Source: Paramoeba atlantica
Lineage: Eukaryota; Discosea
Direction: 5' to 3'
Length of the DNA stretch: 64,000 nt
NCBI GenBank assembly: GCA_977017575.1
Contig: CDRNVI010000002.1
Span: forward strand, 434,001 to 498,000
Each line of letters opens with the position of its first letter. The stretch's first letter is position 1. Below the pieces are notes generated by a model. That model had not been told where the DNA came from. It worked only from the letters and a program-made list of their open reading frames with translations, and searched no databases. The translations under genes and the position numbers were made by a program. Shown piece after piece: positions 40,459 to 51,230 of this stretch.

Positions 40459-43400
40459 GGTTTGGACGGTTTCTGAGCTAACCCTTTGAGCTTTAAGGCA
40501 CTTGTCGCAGTCTTTCTCTTCTTTATTTCTGAGGCTGGGACTATTTTTCTCGACCCTGCAAGCGCCAAGGTGTCTGCCTTCTCATTGTAAATGTTCCCGT
40601 TGTGGGATTTCACTTTGCACACGTAACACCTTTTATCCATCGATTGGAGCGTTCGAATTTCCCGATCCAATTTCTCAAGGATACCCCCATTCGGTAGATT
40701 GTTATACCCAATGATTCGCCGTCGTAGACGAGTATGATGGAAGAAATTCCATACATAGAACGAATCGGTGTGTATAACAACTGTTTGAGCCTCATTAGGT
40801 ATCCTTTCCAGCGCTTCCCTCAGCGATTCAACCTCAGCTCTCTCAGCTGAGCCAGCATCCAGTGCTATGGAATAGTATTTGTCTTCTGTTCCACTCATTC
40901 TCAGAACTATTCCCGCACCGGATCTTTGTTCCTTGGACCCCCTCAACTGCCGAACAGAGCCATCAATATACATATGAACCTCACCCTCACTCATGGGGAA
41001 CGGATCCGAGCCTTCCTCCACAAATTGTAGCTCATAAGAGCTTTTGCTTTTGACCGCTTGAGTGTGTTTAGTTTTCCACCTTGGAGACCTTAATACCTCA
41101 TACATCGGAAGTGGTTCAAGTTTCTGCCTGAGCTCATCGCATAGCTTTTGCCAGTGTAGCCGATCCTGCGAGTAAACAAGCGCCTGCTCCAGAGTAATCC
41201 CTAGATCATTAAAACTTGCTTCGCTAGGAGAAATATTTCTTGTTTTTTCCGTGCTATTCCATTGAACGAGCTCGCGAAACGTAGAGGAGTGCCTGAGCAT
41301 GTGGCCAACGATTTTCGCACGGGCAACACGATGCACGGTCGAAAATCGAGGCGTACCACAATACAAGGACTCTAATGGGTAGCAGTGTCCGAAATCGTCA
41401 AGCTTTGCTGAGTTACAAGCGAATCTCCTCATCATATTTACCTCAACCTCCGTTTTTCGAAGCATTTTGTTAGAAAGAGAAAGACAGGCTGCACCAAACG
41501 TTAAAATAGGGTAGACCAAGCAGTCAAACAGGCGTATTTTCGTGGCAGCACTCAGAAGAGAAGCCCAAATGCCACTGAGTTTACGAAATGCTGCCCATGT
41601 GAGCCTTAGCCTGTCCTTGATGGGGGATGATGCTGTAGCATCTTGAAGATGACCAAGATGCCGGTAGGAATCCACAAGAGGAATCTTGCCAAGCGATCCT
41701 GCTCGAAGTTCTCGCGTCCCCCCCGGAACTTTCCCAAAGGCCATCCACGCAGTCTTGGTTTTCCCCACGGCAATCCTCAGATTAGCTGGTTTTGCCTCAT
41801 TTGCCGTAGCTTCGATCATTTGCGATATTTCATGTTTCGTGGAAGCTAAAAGTGCTATGTCGTCTGCGTAGTCGATGTCCTTTAGTCTAAATTCTTGAAT
41901 TCCCCTGCTTTTCGTCCCGCTGCTCCTTAGAAGAATCCCGAGCAGCTTGTTATCGAGTGCTTTGTTGAGAATCCTATCGATTACAAGCACAAAGAGATAA
42001 GGAGCAAGCACGTCCCCTTGAAGAATTCCTGTTTCAATGGGAAAAGAATCCGTATTTCCGTATGGTGTGCGGACTATTCCTTTTAAATTCGAGTACAAGG
42101 ACATTACCATCCTAGTAAGCGCGGGTCCGACATGAAAGGCATTCAATGCAGCACGGATGGCATGAAACGATACCGAGGGAAATGCTTTTGCGAAGTCCAT
42201 GAATGCCACCGCAATGCCTTTCTTGCCCCTGGTCGCACGAACTCTTGCATCATTCAAAATGATTTGCGCCCCTGCCGTGGACCTTTCTGGCCGAAAACCA
42301 AATTGACTGTCGCGAAGGAGCGGCTCGATGGATGGTCTGATTCTTTTCAGGATCATTGCATTCATCAATTTAACCGCACTGTTCACGAGACAGATTGGCC
42401 GCCAATTCGCTATTTGTGTCAGGTCACCTTTTTTTGGAATAGGCACCTGAAGGACAATTTTCCAGGACGCAGGCGAAACCCCTGTCCGATGAACCTCGTT
42501 TATAATATGTAATAAGGATATTCTCAGTTCAGCATGTTCTGTGATCATTCTGAGTGCCTCCGCCGGAATTTGGTCTATTCCAGGTGCCTTGTTGCGCGCT
42601 AGTCTACTGATGCCGTCCTCGAGCTCTTCTGCAGTGAAACTTTCATCGTTGATTGGTACTTTCGGGTTGACTACATTGTCAAATTTTATATCTTTATCTC
42701 CGCGATCATCGGACCCCATACGAGCAAAGAAATCTTTAACAATGTTAAGAGTTTCCCTTGTCGACGAGGTCTCGATGCAAAGAGTCTCCCTGTACAAACC
42801 GCAAATTCTACGTAGCGTACGCCACGGATTAGAACGGTTTCGCCGCAGACCTGCTTCAATTTCGGCGCATTCCTGCCCAATCTGCGCCTCAATTTCTTCT
42901 CCGTGCTCTTTTAGCACTTCCTTGAAGTGGTCCGGTTTTCGACTCTGAAGAAATAAGTCGCGAAACCCTGAGATGCGCGGTGTTTCTGTACCCGGTGGTG
43001 TGTTTTCTGTCCCTGTAGGCGCGTTGGTCGTTTTTGGGGTTCGGTCCTTTTTTGAGAGTCTTTTCGCTGTGTGTACCATATTTTCCGATAAGTGTTCCCA
43101 TGTGATCTCTTCCTCTTTCTTCGCCATTTCCCACACTGCTTGCTGGAAGGATGCCTTCTTCTCTTCATCTCCAAGTCTTGGCCAGGGTACCTTGCTTTGC
43201 CCCCCTGTACCTTTAGAACGCCACTTGATTTTCACATCCGCCATAACGACGCAGTGTACTGTAGGCACTGGCGCCTTGAGTACTTTGTGCCTCCTAATGC
43301 TGGAGGCAAAGCGCTCACTGACCATGATGTGGTCAAGCTGTCTCCGCACCTTGTTGTCCCCACGCCTTTTGCTACCTCCCTTGTTGCCGACCTCCCCTTT

Positions 43401-43550
43401 TACGTGCATGTACTCGCAGGCCTTGTCCACATTTTCCTCTCCTTCCCTTCCCCTCTTCACCATACCGTTGTTATCCGTCCCCTCTGGCTCTGATCCTTTC
43501 CTTCCCATTTCCACCTTTCCTTCTTCTCCCTTCTGCCCCACCTTCTCTGG
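40455..43550 (-). pseudogene. G1 end of APE, reverse transcriptase and RNase H
   Basis: Starts with the end of the APE domain (RRQLDHIMVSERFASSIRRH). RT boxes: PIPKKGDLTQIANWRPICLV, QFGFRPERSTAGAQ, VAFMDFAKAFPSVSF, ETGILQGDVLAPYLFVLVID, DYADDIALLAS, HLGHLQDAT. RNase H: MYIDGSVRQL, SAERAEVESLREAL, IHTDSFYVWNFF, KVKSHNGNIYNEKADTLAL, a full D-E-D-D set. The frame is open over 1030 codons with no stop. Cytoplasmic/nuclear retrotransposition enzyme. Confidence 0.9.
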
Positions 43551-44170
43551 AATTTCATTTTGTGTGAATATCGTACTTTGTAGAGATCCTATATAAAGTA
43601 TACGCCCATTCAGGGTAAGGTTTACAATAACTATCAAAACATATAGTTGCAGAATAGAATGATATCAACATTCGTTTTGTCGACCTATAATATAAACTAC
43701 CTAAATCAAAACTATACGATAGGGCATCGCGCCTGGCCGGCGCGGGGGCCGGTGGGTGGGCGCAAAAATTATCGAAGTAAAGTGAAGAAAATATTGTCCT
43801 AAGAATCTTCTTCTAAGAAATATTATATGAAATAACGAAACAAAAGTACATTACACGTAAAGTTTATGCGTAAAAGTGCAGTATATGCTAAAGATGTATT
43901 CAAGATTGCACTGGTTGGTGCGTGCATGAAACACGTTAACCACTGCACACTTCCTAAAATTCTTTTCGTAAACTCTTAGAATTTCATTTTGTGTGAATAT
44001 CGTACTTTGTAGAGATCCTATATAAAGTATACGCCCATTCAGGGTAAGGTTTACAATAACTATCAAAACATATAGTTGCAGAATAGAATGATATCAACAT
44101 TCGTTTTGTCGACCTATAATATAAACTACCTAAATCAAAACTATACGATAGGGCATCGCGCCTGGCCGGC
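43551..44170 (-). repeat. Y4 terminal A-B-A repeat block
   Basis: A is about 190 bp (starts AATTTCATTTTGTGTG on the plus strand); B is about 218 bp (starts GCAAAAATTATCG, ends AACTCTTA). The junction between first A and B, 43742-43760, contains GGGGGCCGGTGGGTGGGCGC, nearly the same as the Y2 junction although the repeats differ. Confidence 0.85.
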
Positions 44171-44188
44171 GCCACCACCCTCTCGCTA

Positions 44189-45560
44189 CTAACTTTCCAC
44201 CCCTTTCGCATTATCAGGGACTGCCTCGGCATAACGAAGTCGGCTGATTTTGTCCGCAGGGTTACTTTTCGTGCTCACGTACCGCGCATCTACGGCAATT
44301 CCTTGCTTTTTAATTACATTCAAAACCTTTTCAAGTTCGTCAGAAACGCCGGAAGATTTCGATATTTTCCTATTGACGGCTGCCATGCACGAAACGTTGT
44401 CTACATATAAATCTAGACACGTCCCTTCCCGAAAGTGGTGTTTTAATTTTTCAATACTAAGATAAACGGCACGAGTTTCTGCCCGATTGACTTCATAGTC
44501 AAACGATGCATCCCACTTACCGCCGACACAGATCATTTCTCCATAGTCCGTGTACAACACCCCTCCCCATCCAACCTTGGAGGCATCGGTGTACAAAACA
44601 TGTTGGTGAACGACTGTATCCGGTCGAGGTTGAGGAGCAATGGGTATATTAGCTCGTAACTCGTCTCTCCATTTTGCTAGACCACACCTAGTAACCTTGG
44701 ATAATGGCACAGCAACATCCGCCAATAAAGGGTAGCGATTCAGCTCGTTTATGCGGCGTCGCGTGATCCGTAAAATATTGTGAAAGCGGGGGAGGTTCAT
44801 TCCTAATATCGCGGACGAGTAGATAAAACGGCCAACACAGGCTTCAAGATCACTGTACGTCAGTATTCCAAAATGGTTCGCCTCTATTTTAGACAACACC
44901 TTCGGTCCAAGTGCGACCTTATGCGCTTGATGGTCGTAAAGCACGCCGTTATAAACATATTTCGTCAGTGGATAACCTTCTACGGATTTGAATTTCGCGC
45001 TTATGCTTTTTGCCCTTTGATCGATAAAGTTCTCGTAATGTTGTACAGCATTGAAAGAGCCTGCGAACCGAACGCCATCAATATATACATCAATGGCTGA
45101 CGAAGTAAAGCCATGTGATTGCTTGCAATAGTGGGAATGACCCGCTATAGTGGCGGTCACTGTGTGCATAATTTCGGGCGCGCATCTGTGACCCATAGGC
45201 ATTACTGTCATTTCGTACATTTCTCCCTCATGGGAGAACCGAAACTTTGCGCGTGACTCGAGGGGTAGTCCAATCTGAAAGAAACTACACGCCAGGTCAC
45301 GTTTGACTGCGAATGAAGAGCTTACATTATGTAGATAATACGCGGGATGTGAGAGAGGCACGTACGGCTCATATTCTTTTAACGACATATTGTCGACTCG
45401 CGTCCAAGCTATGAATCTTCGCCTCTGGGATTCTCCATTATCTGTGCGTTCAACTACTGAAAAGGGAATAATCTCTTGCATCGTTGGACGGTCCACCAAT
45501 TCATTTTCCCCGACGCGGGAAATAATTCCATGTTCAACAAGAGCGCGAACATCCTCATTC
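44189..45560 (-). pseudogene. YR retroelement Y4: reverse transcriptase and RNase H
   Basis: RT boxes: RRRFIAWTRVDN, FAVKRDLACSFFQIGLP, MTVMPMGHRCAPEIMHT, VYIDGVRFAG. RNase H boxes: LYTDASKVGWGGV, NRAETRAVYLSI, VDNVSCMAAVN, NPADKISR. The frame starts inside repeat B, so the N-terminal part is absent. Closest here to Y2. Confidence 0.8.
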
Positions 45561-45777
45561 GCAAAAATTATCGAAGTAAAGTGAAGAAAATATTGTCCTA
45601 AGAATCTTCTTCTAAGAAATATTATATGAAATAACGAAACAAAAGTACATTACACGTAAAGTTTATGCGTAAAAGTGCAGTATATGCTAAAGATGTATTC
45701 AAGATTGCACTGGTTGGTGCGTGCATGAAACACGTTAACCACTGCACACTTCCTAAAATTCTTTTCGTAAACTCTTA

Positions 45778-46706
45778 TTCCTACGTTGCGACGGTCCTTT
45801 GTCTCCGCCCTCCTGCCCGGCAGCTCACATGTCCATTTCCTCTTGCTCGGGCAGAGGGTGTGTGCTGACTTACAGCCAATGGACCGCAAGAAGCCTTTCA
45901 GCTGAGAGACCGCTGGGGGATCCATGCTCGGATTCGTCACGAGCGTTATCGGTGCATTGAAATCCCCCATGACCAATAAAGGTCTTCGTTTCCGTTCAGC
46001 CTTGACCTCACGACACGCCTTGCCCAAGTCACCCAGAAATGCCGCATGAACGGCTTCTGAGGAGTCCCGTATTGGGGCATAGACATTGAACAAAGTGCCG
46101 GTCCCCTCCTCCAGGGGATACTCAGCTCCCATCACCCTGTTGCTCACCATCCAAACCTTCCGAAACGCATGCCGGCTCACTATGGCCATGCCATTATATG
46201 AATCGCGTGCGGCGGCCGACTGCAAATACAGGTGAAACCTCTCCCCTAGGTTTTCAACCTGCCTGTAGAGGATTCCATCCTCATGTCCTTCCTTCGAGAA
46301 ATTGTATCTGGTCTCCTGAAGGCACATGACACCAACCCCCCTTACCTGCATGAAAGCAAGCACCTCGTTCAAACGGGTGCATCTTCGAAGAGAGAATTCA
46401 TCTCCCCCCTCGAGTTTTAACGTCGTAACGTTAAGCGTTGCAACGGTGGTGTTCTCCTTCACAGCGGAACCTTTGAGGTTCTCCGAATCTCGTTGGGCGT
46501 GTGTGCCAAGCGACGCCCAGTGTGACCGAGGGCGGTGACGGGAGCTCCTTCGTTTCGCCTTTGCCGGGTTACTCACCTGCACCGCGCAGAGTTTTAGTAC
46601 TGGTGCTTTGGGGGGTGATCTTTGTTTGCTACGATCGTCTTGCACTTTGCGCATTCGGTGGAAGTCCGTCGCTGAAATGTCACATGAGGGTCTAATGATC
46701 TTGACT
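45778..46706 (-). pseudogene. G1 APE endonuclease
   Basis: Apurinic/apyrimidinic-type endonuclease that nicks target DNA for target-primed reverse transcription. Boxes: TVATLNVTTLKLEGG, GVMCLQETRYNFS, YNGMAIVSRH, LFNVYAPI, LLVMGDFNAPI and RKWTCELPGRR; the last part (QLDHIMV) lies beyond Y4. A basic linker, AKAKRRSSRHRPRSHW, precedes it. The frame is uninterrupted on both sides of the Y4 insertion. Confidence 0.85.
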
Positions 46707-47156
46707 GTTGAGTGTACAAACAAATATAAGTAAATACCTATGACTAATATAATCACACTTCCAAATCGTCCCAAAATCAAAGAACACATAATACGATATA
46801 TATGCTGGAAAGTAAAAGAAAGACAGGTCTGAATCAGGGACCCCGCTTAACTAAGACCACACTTTTTATAAAGAACACACTTTTTATAAAGAACACCTAC
46901 CAAGAATATAAAGAATGAATAATGAGTAAACTATTAAAACAAGCAAAATTCACTCCAAACAAACAAAATTCACTCCTTGGTTCCTCCTATTGTAAAGCAT
47001 ATTGAGAAAAGTACAGACATTAACAGCAGCAATACTCTCCGTGAGCTCTTTATCTGAAATAAGTTAATATCAACTTAGATCATGAGATGATATCAACGTA
47101 GATGATGGGGAATTTTATCAAATCAAATAGAGGTTGTAAGTGAAAGGAAATTCTGA

Positions 47157-50100
47157 TTAGTGTTCAAGTCCTCCGAGCCACTGAATTGGTGGAAAGTATT
47201 GTCGGAGTTGCGTGGCAATTGTGTACGCGTTCATCTTCTCTATTTCAAGTTGGAACGCTTCTTTGACATCCTTCACGTTTTGTTGTGACCGTTGTGCGAG
47301 CGAGACAATGAGAGTTTTCGTGTTGTTGTGCAACTGTCCTAATTCGGTCATTGCCAAGCAGCTGAAACTTTCTTTCGGTATGCCCCCTTGTACAACGTAT
47401 TTTTTGTGCTTGCGCTCAAGGGCATTTTGGATTAACTGCTCGACGGAGGTTTTGGCATAGCTCGGGGCACAACTGTGAACTACGGTGACATCGTAGAGAA
47501 TTTCTCCGAGATGGGACCACATGATACCGAGATCAGGGCCTGATCGCATACGTCTTGCTCTGCATGGGTGATGTTCAGAGAGCTCTTCGGATATGGTGGC
47601 CTTACATTTGGTGCAGAAGAATGATGAATGTACTCGAGGTTCTATAACATGGGGCACCCCTGCTTTGGCACACAATTCACCTAGGAAACGGACTAATCGT
47701 GTGTGCTTCTTCGTTGCATTTATCCCACAGCATTGTGTACATCCAGGAATGTGCTGGAAGATGGTATCAGAAGAATATTCTGTCAGGCATCCCGGGCATA
47801 CCACACTCTTAGGCATATTTTCTGGCACTATTCCCAGGCGCATCATTATACAGAAACGGAAGAGGTACGGATTGATGTAGTTGCTGGTTGATTGCAGGTG
47901 GTGAAATGATGCGGATCCTCGCTCCATTAGTTCTTTGAGGCGCATGTCCTTTCTCAGCTCGGTTGCAAATCGTTTTTGTTCAGATCGTATTGCTTTCATG
48001 ACTAATCGCTTGGAAGTATCATTCTTCTGGCTGTCACGTTCGTTCAGAGCCCTGTTTCGCTTGGATCCCGCTATGACCACCGGAGCGTTATTGGTTTTGG
48101 ATTGCTCTTCAATGGCTTTGCGAGACGCTTGGAAAAAGTGCTTTTGCTTCAAACATGACGGAGTAAGTCCGAGTTCGCCGAGATATTGCGGAAGTGTGGC
48201 GAGTTTTGCAGTAGGGCCCGTTGCATTAAACCAATGCTGAATAATACTGCCTACTTCCGCGTCGAACTGCTGGGCGATTTCAAGGGATGCTTCGGGCTTG
48301 AGTACTCGGAGGTGATAGTCTTGACGGGGGATGGCGCACCGATTCAGAATTGCGAGGGATAGGTTGCTCGGTCCCATGAGTCGAAGACGGCGAAAGAGAC
48401 ACTTGTGTTTGTCCATCTTTTTCTTTAGGCATTCACTTACCATCTCGTCCTGTCCGATATATGCACCTAGAATTTTCACTGTTTCTTGCGGGCAGGCTAC
48501 CCCCATCGCTTGCAGAGTTTGGGGCGTCCATGGAGTGTCTGTTTTCTTGAACCATTCGCATTTCTGGAAGTTCATTTCCAGTCCCAGAAGTCGTGAAGAT
48601 TCGTGCAGGTGTAGAAAGGCGGTCTGCAAGGATAGGGGATTTGTTGATGACAAGGTTATGTCGTCCATGTACGCTCGAACCGTTACATCTGGAAAGGACT
48701 CTTCGATTTCTTTGAGCGAATCCTGTATCAGGGCACAGAAGTATAGTGACGAAAGCGTTGAGCCCTGTCGAACGCCAGAAGTGCTCTTCACGATCGAATG
48801 GAGCGAGTTATTGGCAAAGAAGAGCAGATCAGACGAGTCCCCGTACTCAAGATTAAAAATCCGCATGAAAGGTTTGAAGATGCCGTCTTTCTTGAGTGCT
48901 TCGAAGATTGCTTGACGCGTGGGGGTATTGTAGGCATTCTTATAATCGATCGCCAAGATGGCGTGTCCCTTGTCATATTCATCGAGCACCTCGTGAACAA
49001 TTCCCTCGCACGCATTCTTTTGGAGGATCCCTCTTTGGACAGACTGGAAAAATTTCTTCAGTTTCTCTTCGTTCCTGTTTAGAAGGATCGAGCCACATAC
49101 TTTCAATAGAGTCTCCCCAATTGCAATCGGTCGTATTCCGTTCTGCGGTTTGTTGATGGCCATTAGTCGACATCGTGTCAGTCTGTCACGCACCGACGAT
49201 GCGATCTCCCCGTTCACTACATCGCGTAACATATGGCAGAGCGCGGTGCTGGATTCCTCGTCATCCGCAAGTAGGCGCAACATGGCTTCACTCAATCCCG
49301 TAGGGCCCGGGGAAGCTCCCGGAGCCAGTTTCTCTATCGCGGCCCGAAGTTCGTGTTTTTCGATGATTCCTGTTCGGGGGTCTGCGTCCGTCTGAGCTTG
49401 TGGGCGCTCTCCATCGGGATGTAGACTCTTGAGCTCCGCTACTTTCTCCTCAACGCTAAGGTTCGAGTCAAAATATACGTTGTCGAGGATACGCGTAGCT
49501 TTGCTTAGGTTACCAGCCCTAGCCGTTCGAAGCGCACTGCGGATTGATCGGCGGTCGACTTCACGTTCAAGTTTCTCGTCAGGTGAGGAGAACGCCGGCT
49601 CCTCGTTGCGCAATTTGTTTGGCACATGATACTTCCGCTGGATCGCTTGTCGCACAGTGGTGAGTGAGTCGCGGGGTGCGTTTAGAAACTTGTGCCAGAC
49701 GGATGTTTTCTCTGTTATAAGCTTGAGCGTGGGATATCCTCGCAGGATTGATCTAAAGATTGCTATGACGTGAGCGGCAAACGTGGGGTCGATGTGGGCG
49801 AGTGGGGGAAGAGGCTCCAAGTCGCATCCCGTGTCACAATCTTGTATTTCTTCGATATCCAAAAATGGCGTTTGTGTCACAATACGGTTGAGCTTTACCA
49901 CCCGTAATCGGAAGATGTTAATCTTGTGAGATGCAGGTAGATATAGAAATCCTGATGGACCTGGCTGATGCTGCGGTGTGTAGGAAATCTTTACCCTGAT
50001 TGCACCTTTTCTAGAATGTCGCCTAACAACTTCTCCAATCGACTGATAAATCTCACTGCTGTGGCGGAATTTCCAATGTAGCTCGCAAGTAGTTCCTTTT

Positions 50101-50729
50101 CCCCAGTCGTTGATTATCTTTAGTATTTGGTCCGGAGCTTTCATTGTTTCTTCGGCGACCTCGGCCACCCGATCGTCCTCCGAGATGTCTGATCCTGATG
50201 CAGATGAGCTCTCCGATCCTTCGTCATGTGACATGTCCGCTTGTCCGAGGTTCGCCTTCGTTAGATCAGAGCTACGGAGTATCACTTTTACCTTTTTCGG
50301 AGTTTTCTTCAGTCGTGTCTCTTTTCTGATCTTAATTTTCAAGGATGACTCTCCAGTTTGACTTCTTCGTAGAATTTCATTTCTCCGAACACTGGCAAAA
50401 GCGGTTTCCTCGTCTTTCGTGTTGTGGCGGCCGTGGTCTGACGTTGGGTTTTTCTCGATGCTTTGCGCTTTGTGTTCCATCTTCTTTTGCCAGTTGAGGG
50501 GAATATGCTGTGGAATGGGGGTTGTGTACATGAGGTCGTCGTACGTGCTAGCGTCTTGGATGAGTTTCTTGTTTGCCTCAAACTGGTCCCATGATCCAAT
50601 CTCGTGTCTATTCGCTTGTTCCGTAAAGTTCAAGTTGTGCTCCTTTACGCCAGTGGACCTCACTGCTGCAGTGTTCTGCTGCTGATGCGACGGCGTGCCT
50701 TGCGCCGCCCTCGGGGGAGGTTCTGACAT
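47157..50729 (-). CDS. C13 polyprotein: N-terminal domain, RT, zinc knuckles, RLE
   Basis: About 1190 residues from MSEPPPRAAQG, chosen because it follows the 5' leader; an in-frame codon further up lies in the leader. Residues 1-205 are charged and probably disordered; 205-300 hold the conserved block (IINDWGKGTTCELHW ... GPSGFLYLP). Then VWHKFLNAPRDSL, NLSKATRILDN, and RT from about 470 with SPGPTGLSEAMLRLL, GIRPIAIGETLLKVCG, STSGVRQGSTLSSLYF and YMDD near 688. The CPGC...H...GC..C knuckle is near 976, a second Cys/His cluster near 1035, RSGPDLGIMW and LYDVTVVH near 1061-1080. All catalytic residues are present. Confidence 0.92.
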   Translation of the reverse strand: MSEPPPRAAQGTPSHQQQNTAAVRSTGVKEHNLNFTEQANRHEIGSWDQFEANKKLIQDASTYDDLMYTTPIPQHIPLNWQKKMEHKAQSIEKNPTSDHGRHNTKDEETAFASVRRNEILRRSQTGESSLKIKIRKETRLKKTPKKVKVILRSSDLTKANLGQADMSHDEGSESSSASGSDISEDDRVAEVAEETMKAPDQILKIINDWGKGTTCELHWKFRHSSEIYQSIGEVVRRHSRKGAIRVKISYTPQHQPGPSGFLYLPASHKINIFRLRVVKLNRIVTQTPFLDIEEIQDCDTGCDLEPLPPLAHIDPTFAAHVIAIFRSILRGYPTLKLITEKTSVWHKFLNAPRDSLTTVRQAIQRKYHVPNKLRNEEPAFSSPDEKLEREVDRRSIRSALRTARAGNLSKATRILDNVYFDSNLSVEEKVAELKSLHPDGERPQAQTDADPRTGIIEKHELRAAIEKLAPGASPGPTGLSEAMLRLLADDEESSTALCHMLRDVVNGEIASSVRDRLTRCRLMAINKPQNGIRPIAIGETLLKVCGSILLNRNEEKLKKFFQSVQRGILQKNACEGIVHEVLDEYDKGHAILAIDYKNAYNTPTRQAIFEALKKDGIFKPFMRIFNLEYGDSSDLLFFANNSLHSIVKSTSGVRQGSTLSSLYFCALIQDSLKEIEESFPDVTVRAYMDDITLSSTNPLSLQTAFLHLHESSRLLGLEMNFQKCEWFKKTDTPWTPQTLQAMGVACPQETVKILGAYIGQDEMVSECLKKKMDKHKCLFRRLRLMGPSNLSLAILNRCAIPRQDYHLRVLKPEASLEIAQQFDAEVGSIIQHWFNATGPTAKLATLPQYLGELGLTPSCLKQKHFFQASRKAIEEQSKTNNAPVVIAGSKRNRALNERDSQKNDTSKRLVMKAIRSEQKRFATELRKDMRLKELMERGSASFHHLQSTSNYINPYLFRFCIMMRLGIVPENMPKSVVCPGCLTEYSSDTIFQHIPGCTQCCGINATKKHTRLVRFLGELCAKAGVPHVIEPRVHSSFFCTKCKATISEELSEHHPCRARRMRSGPDLGIMWSHLGEILYDVTVVHSCAPSYAKTSVEQLIQNALERKHKKYVVQGGIPKESFSCLAMTELGQLHNNTKTLIVSLAQRSQQNVKDVKEAFQLEIEKMNAYTIATQLRQYFPPIQWLGGLEH

Positions 50730-50759
50730 AAAAGAAAGAAAAGCAAAGTAGTAAAAATT

Positions 50760-50778
50760 CAACAAGGTACAGAAACTT
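50760..50778 (-). other. spliced-leader-like 5' terminus of C13
   Basis: On the minus strand AAGTTTCTGTACCTTGTTG follows directly after the target duplication, so it is the first sequence of the element itself. It is followed by a T-rich leader of about 30 bases and the ATG. Confidence 0.75.
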
Positions 50779-50786
50779 TCTTGACT

Positions 50787-51118
50787 CGTCGCGTGCGAGA
50801 TTTACTCGGTGATACTGGCATTGACTGCGGCGCTGGAGGATGCGGTGACGAGGGTGGGCTGTATGACGGGAAGATGAAAACTTTCTTCTTTGGGTTCTGT
50901 GGCGGATGAAGGGGCGTTGGTAGCTGTGCTAACGGCGACGGAGGGGGCACCTGGGGTCCGGGTGGGGCATCTCGGGTCCGGATCGAGGGTTCTTCTGACG
51001 AGGGTGTGCCGATCGATCGCACAACGTGATGTGCCACGGGGGGAGGGGAAGGTGACCCATCGTGAGGAAATGGCGGCTCCACGGTGGGAGGAGAGCGCAG
51101 AGAACGATCAAAGGACTT
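50787..51118 (-). pseudogene. G1 N-terminal Pro-rich region
   Basis: Reads PPFPHDGSPSPPP, PPGPQVPPPSPLAQ, KKKVFIFPSYSPP and SPSKSRTRRVK, which continues in frame into the APE piece after C13 is removed. No start codon of G1 is certain; homology ends at about 51118 at a CRE fragment. Confidence 0.65.
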
Positions 51119-51230
51119 AGGAGGTCATAGTACATCACCCGTTCGGCCCAGTGTATGGCTAAATCTGGTCCTGATCGATGAAAATCTAACAGGTGATGTA
51201 TGTATACAACCCGATGAAAAATCAACAAGG
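51119..51230 (-). pseudogene. short CRE RLE fragment in a fold-back
   Basis: About 67 bp encode HRSGPDLAIHWAERVMYYD, nearly identical in DNA to the same place in C15. It is flanked by TACATCACC and GGTGATGTA, an inverted pair, and by a spliced-leader-like CCTTGTTGATTTTT (minus strand, 51217-51230). It looks like a template-switch product at a 5' junction. Confidence 0.55.

Larger units (their letters stand above)
43551..45777 (-). mobile_element. YR retroelement Y4 with split direct repeats, in G1
   Basis: On the plus strand the order is A (43551-43741), junction, B (43761-43979), A (43980-44170), RT-RNase H, B (45560-45777). This is the same A1-ORF-B1-A2-B2 arrangement as Y2 but with unrelated repeat sequences. 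The empty site in G1 reads GGAATTCC with no clear target duplication. It lacks a recombinase gene and the RT head, so it looks internally deleted. Confidence 0.85.
46707..50778 (-). mobile_element. full-length CRE-like retrotransposon, subtype A (copy C13)
   Basis: 4072 bp with target duplication TCTTGACT (46699-46706 and 50779-50786). The ORF has no break, and the 5' end immediately after the duplication is AAGTTTCTGTACCTTGTTGA (minus strand). This is the best candidate for a recently active copy in the window. The 3' UTR (46707-47156) has an 18-bp tandem repeat (TTTTTATAAAGAACACAC, twice) and ends without a long poly(A). Confidence 0.9.
40128..51118 (-). mobile_element. ingi/L1Tc-like LINE G1, interrupted by C13 and Y4
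   Basis: Three ORF pieces on the minus strand, 50787-51110, 45778-46706 and 40455-43550, close into one frame once C13 (46707-50778, duplication TCTTGACT) and Y4 (43551-45777) are removed: SRTRRVK joins IIRPSCDIS, and RRNVGI joins PEKVGQ. Order: Pro-rich head, APE endonuclease, RT, RNase H, then a small basic ORF. The 3' end is a (TAGGA)n tail at 40128-40149. Domain order matches the ingi/L1Tc clade of trypanosomes. Confidence 0.85.

Noticed and set aside
42973-43596. Plus-strand ORFs opposite LINE G1
   Set aside because: They are antisense shadows of a long, conserved minus-strand frame.
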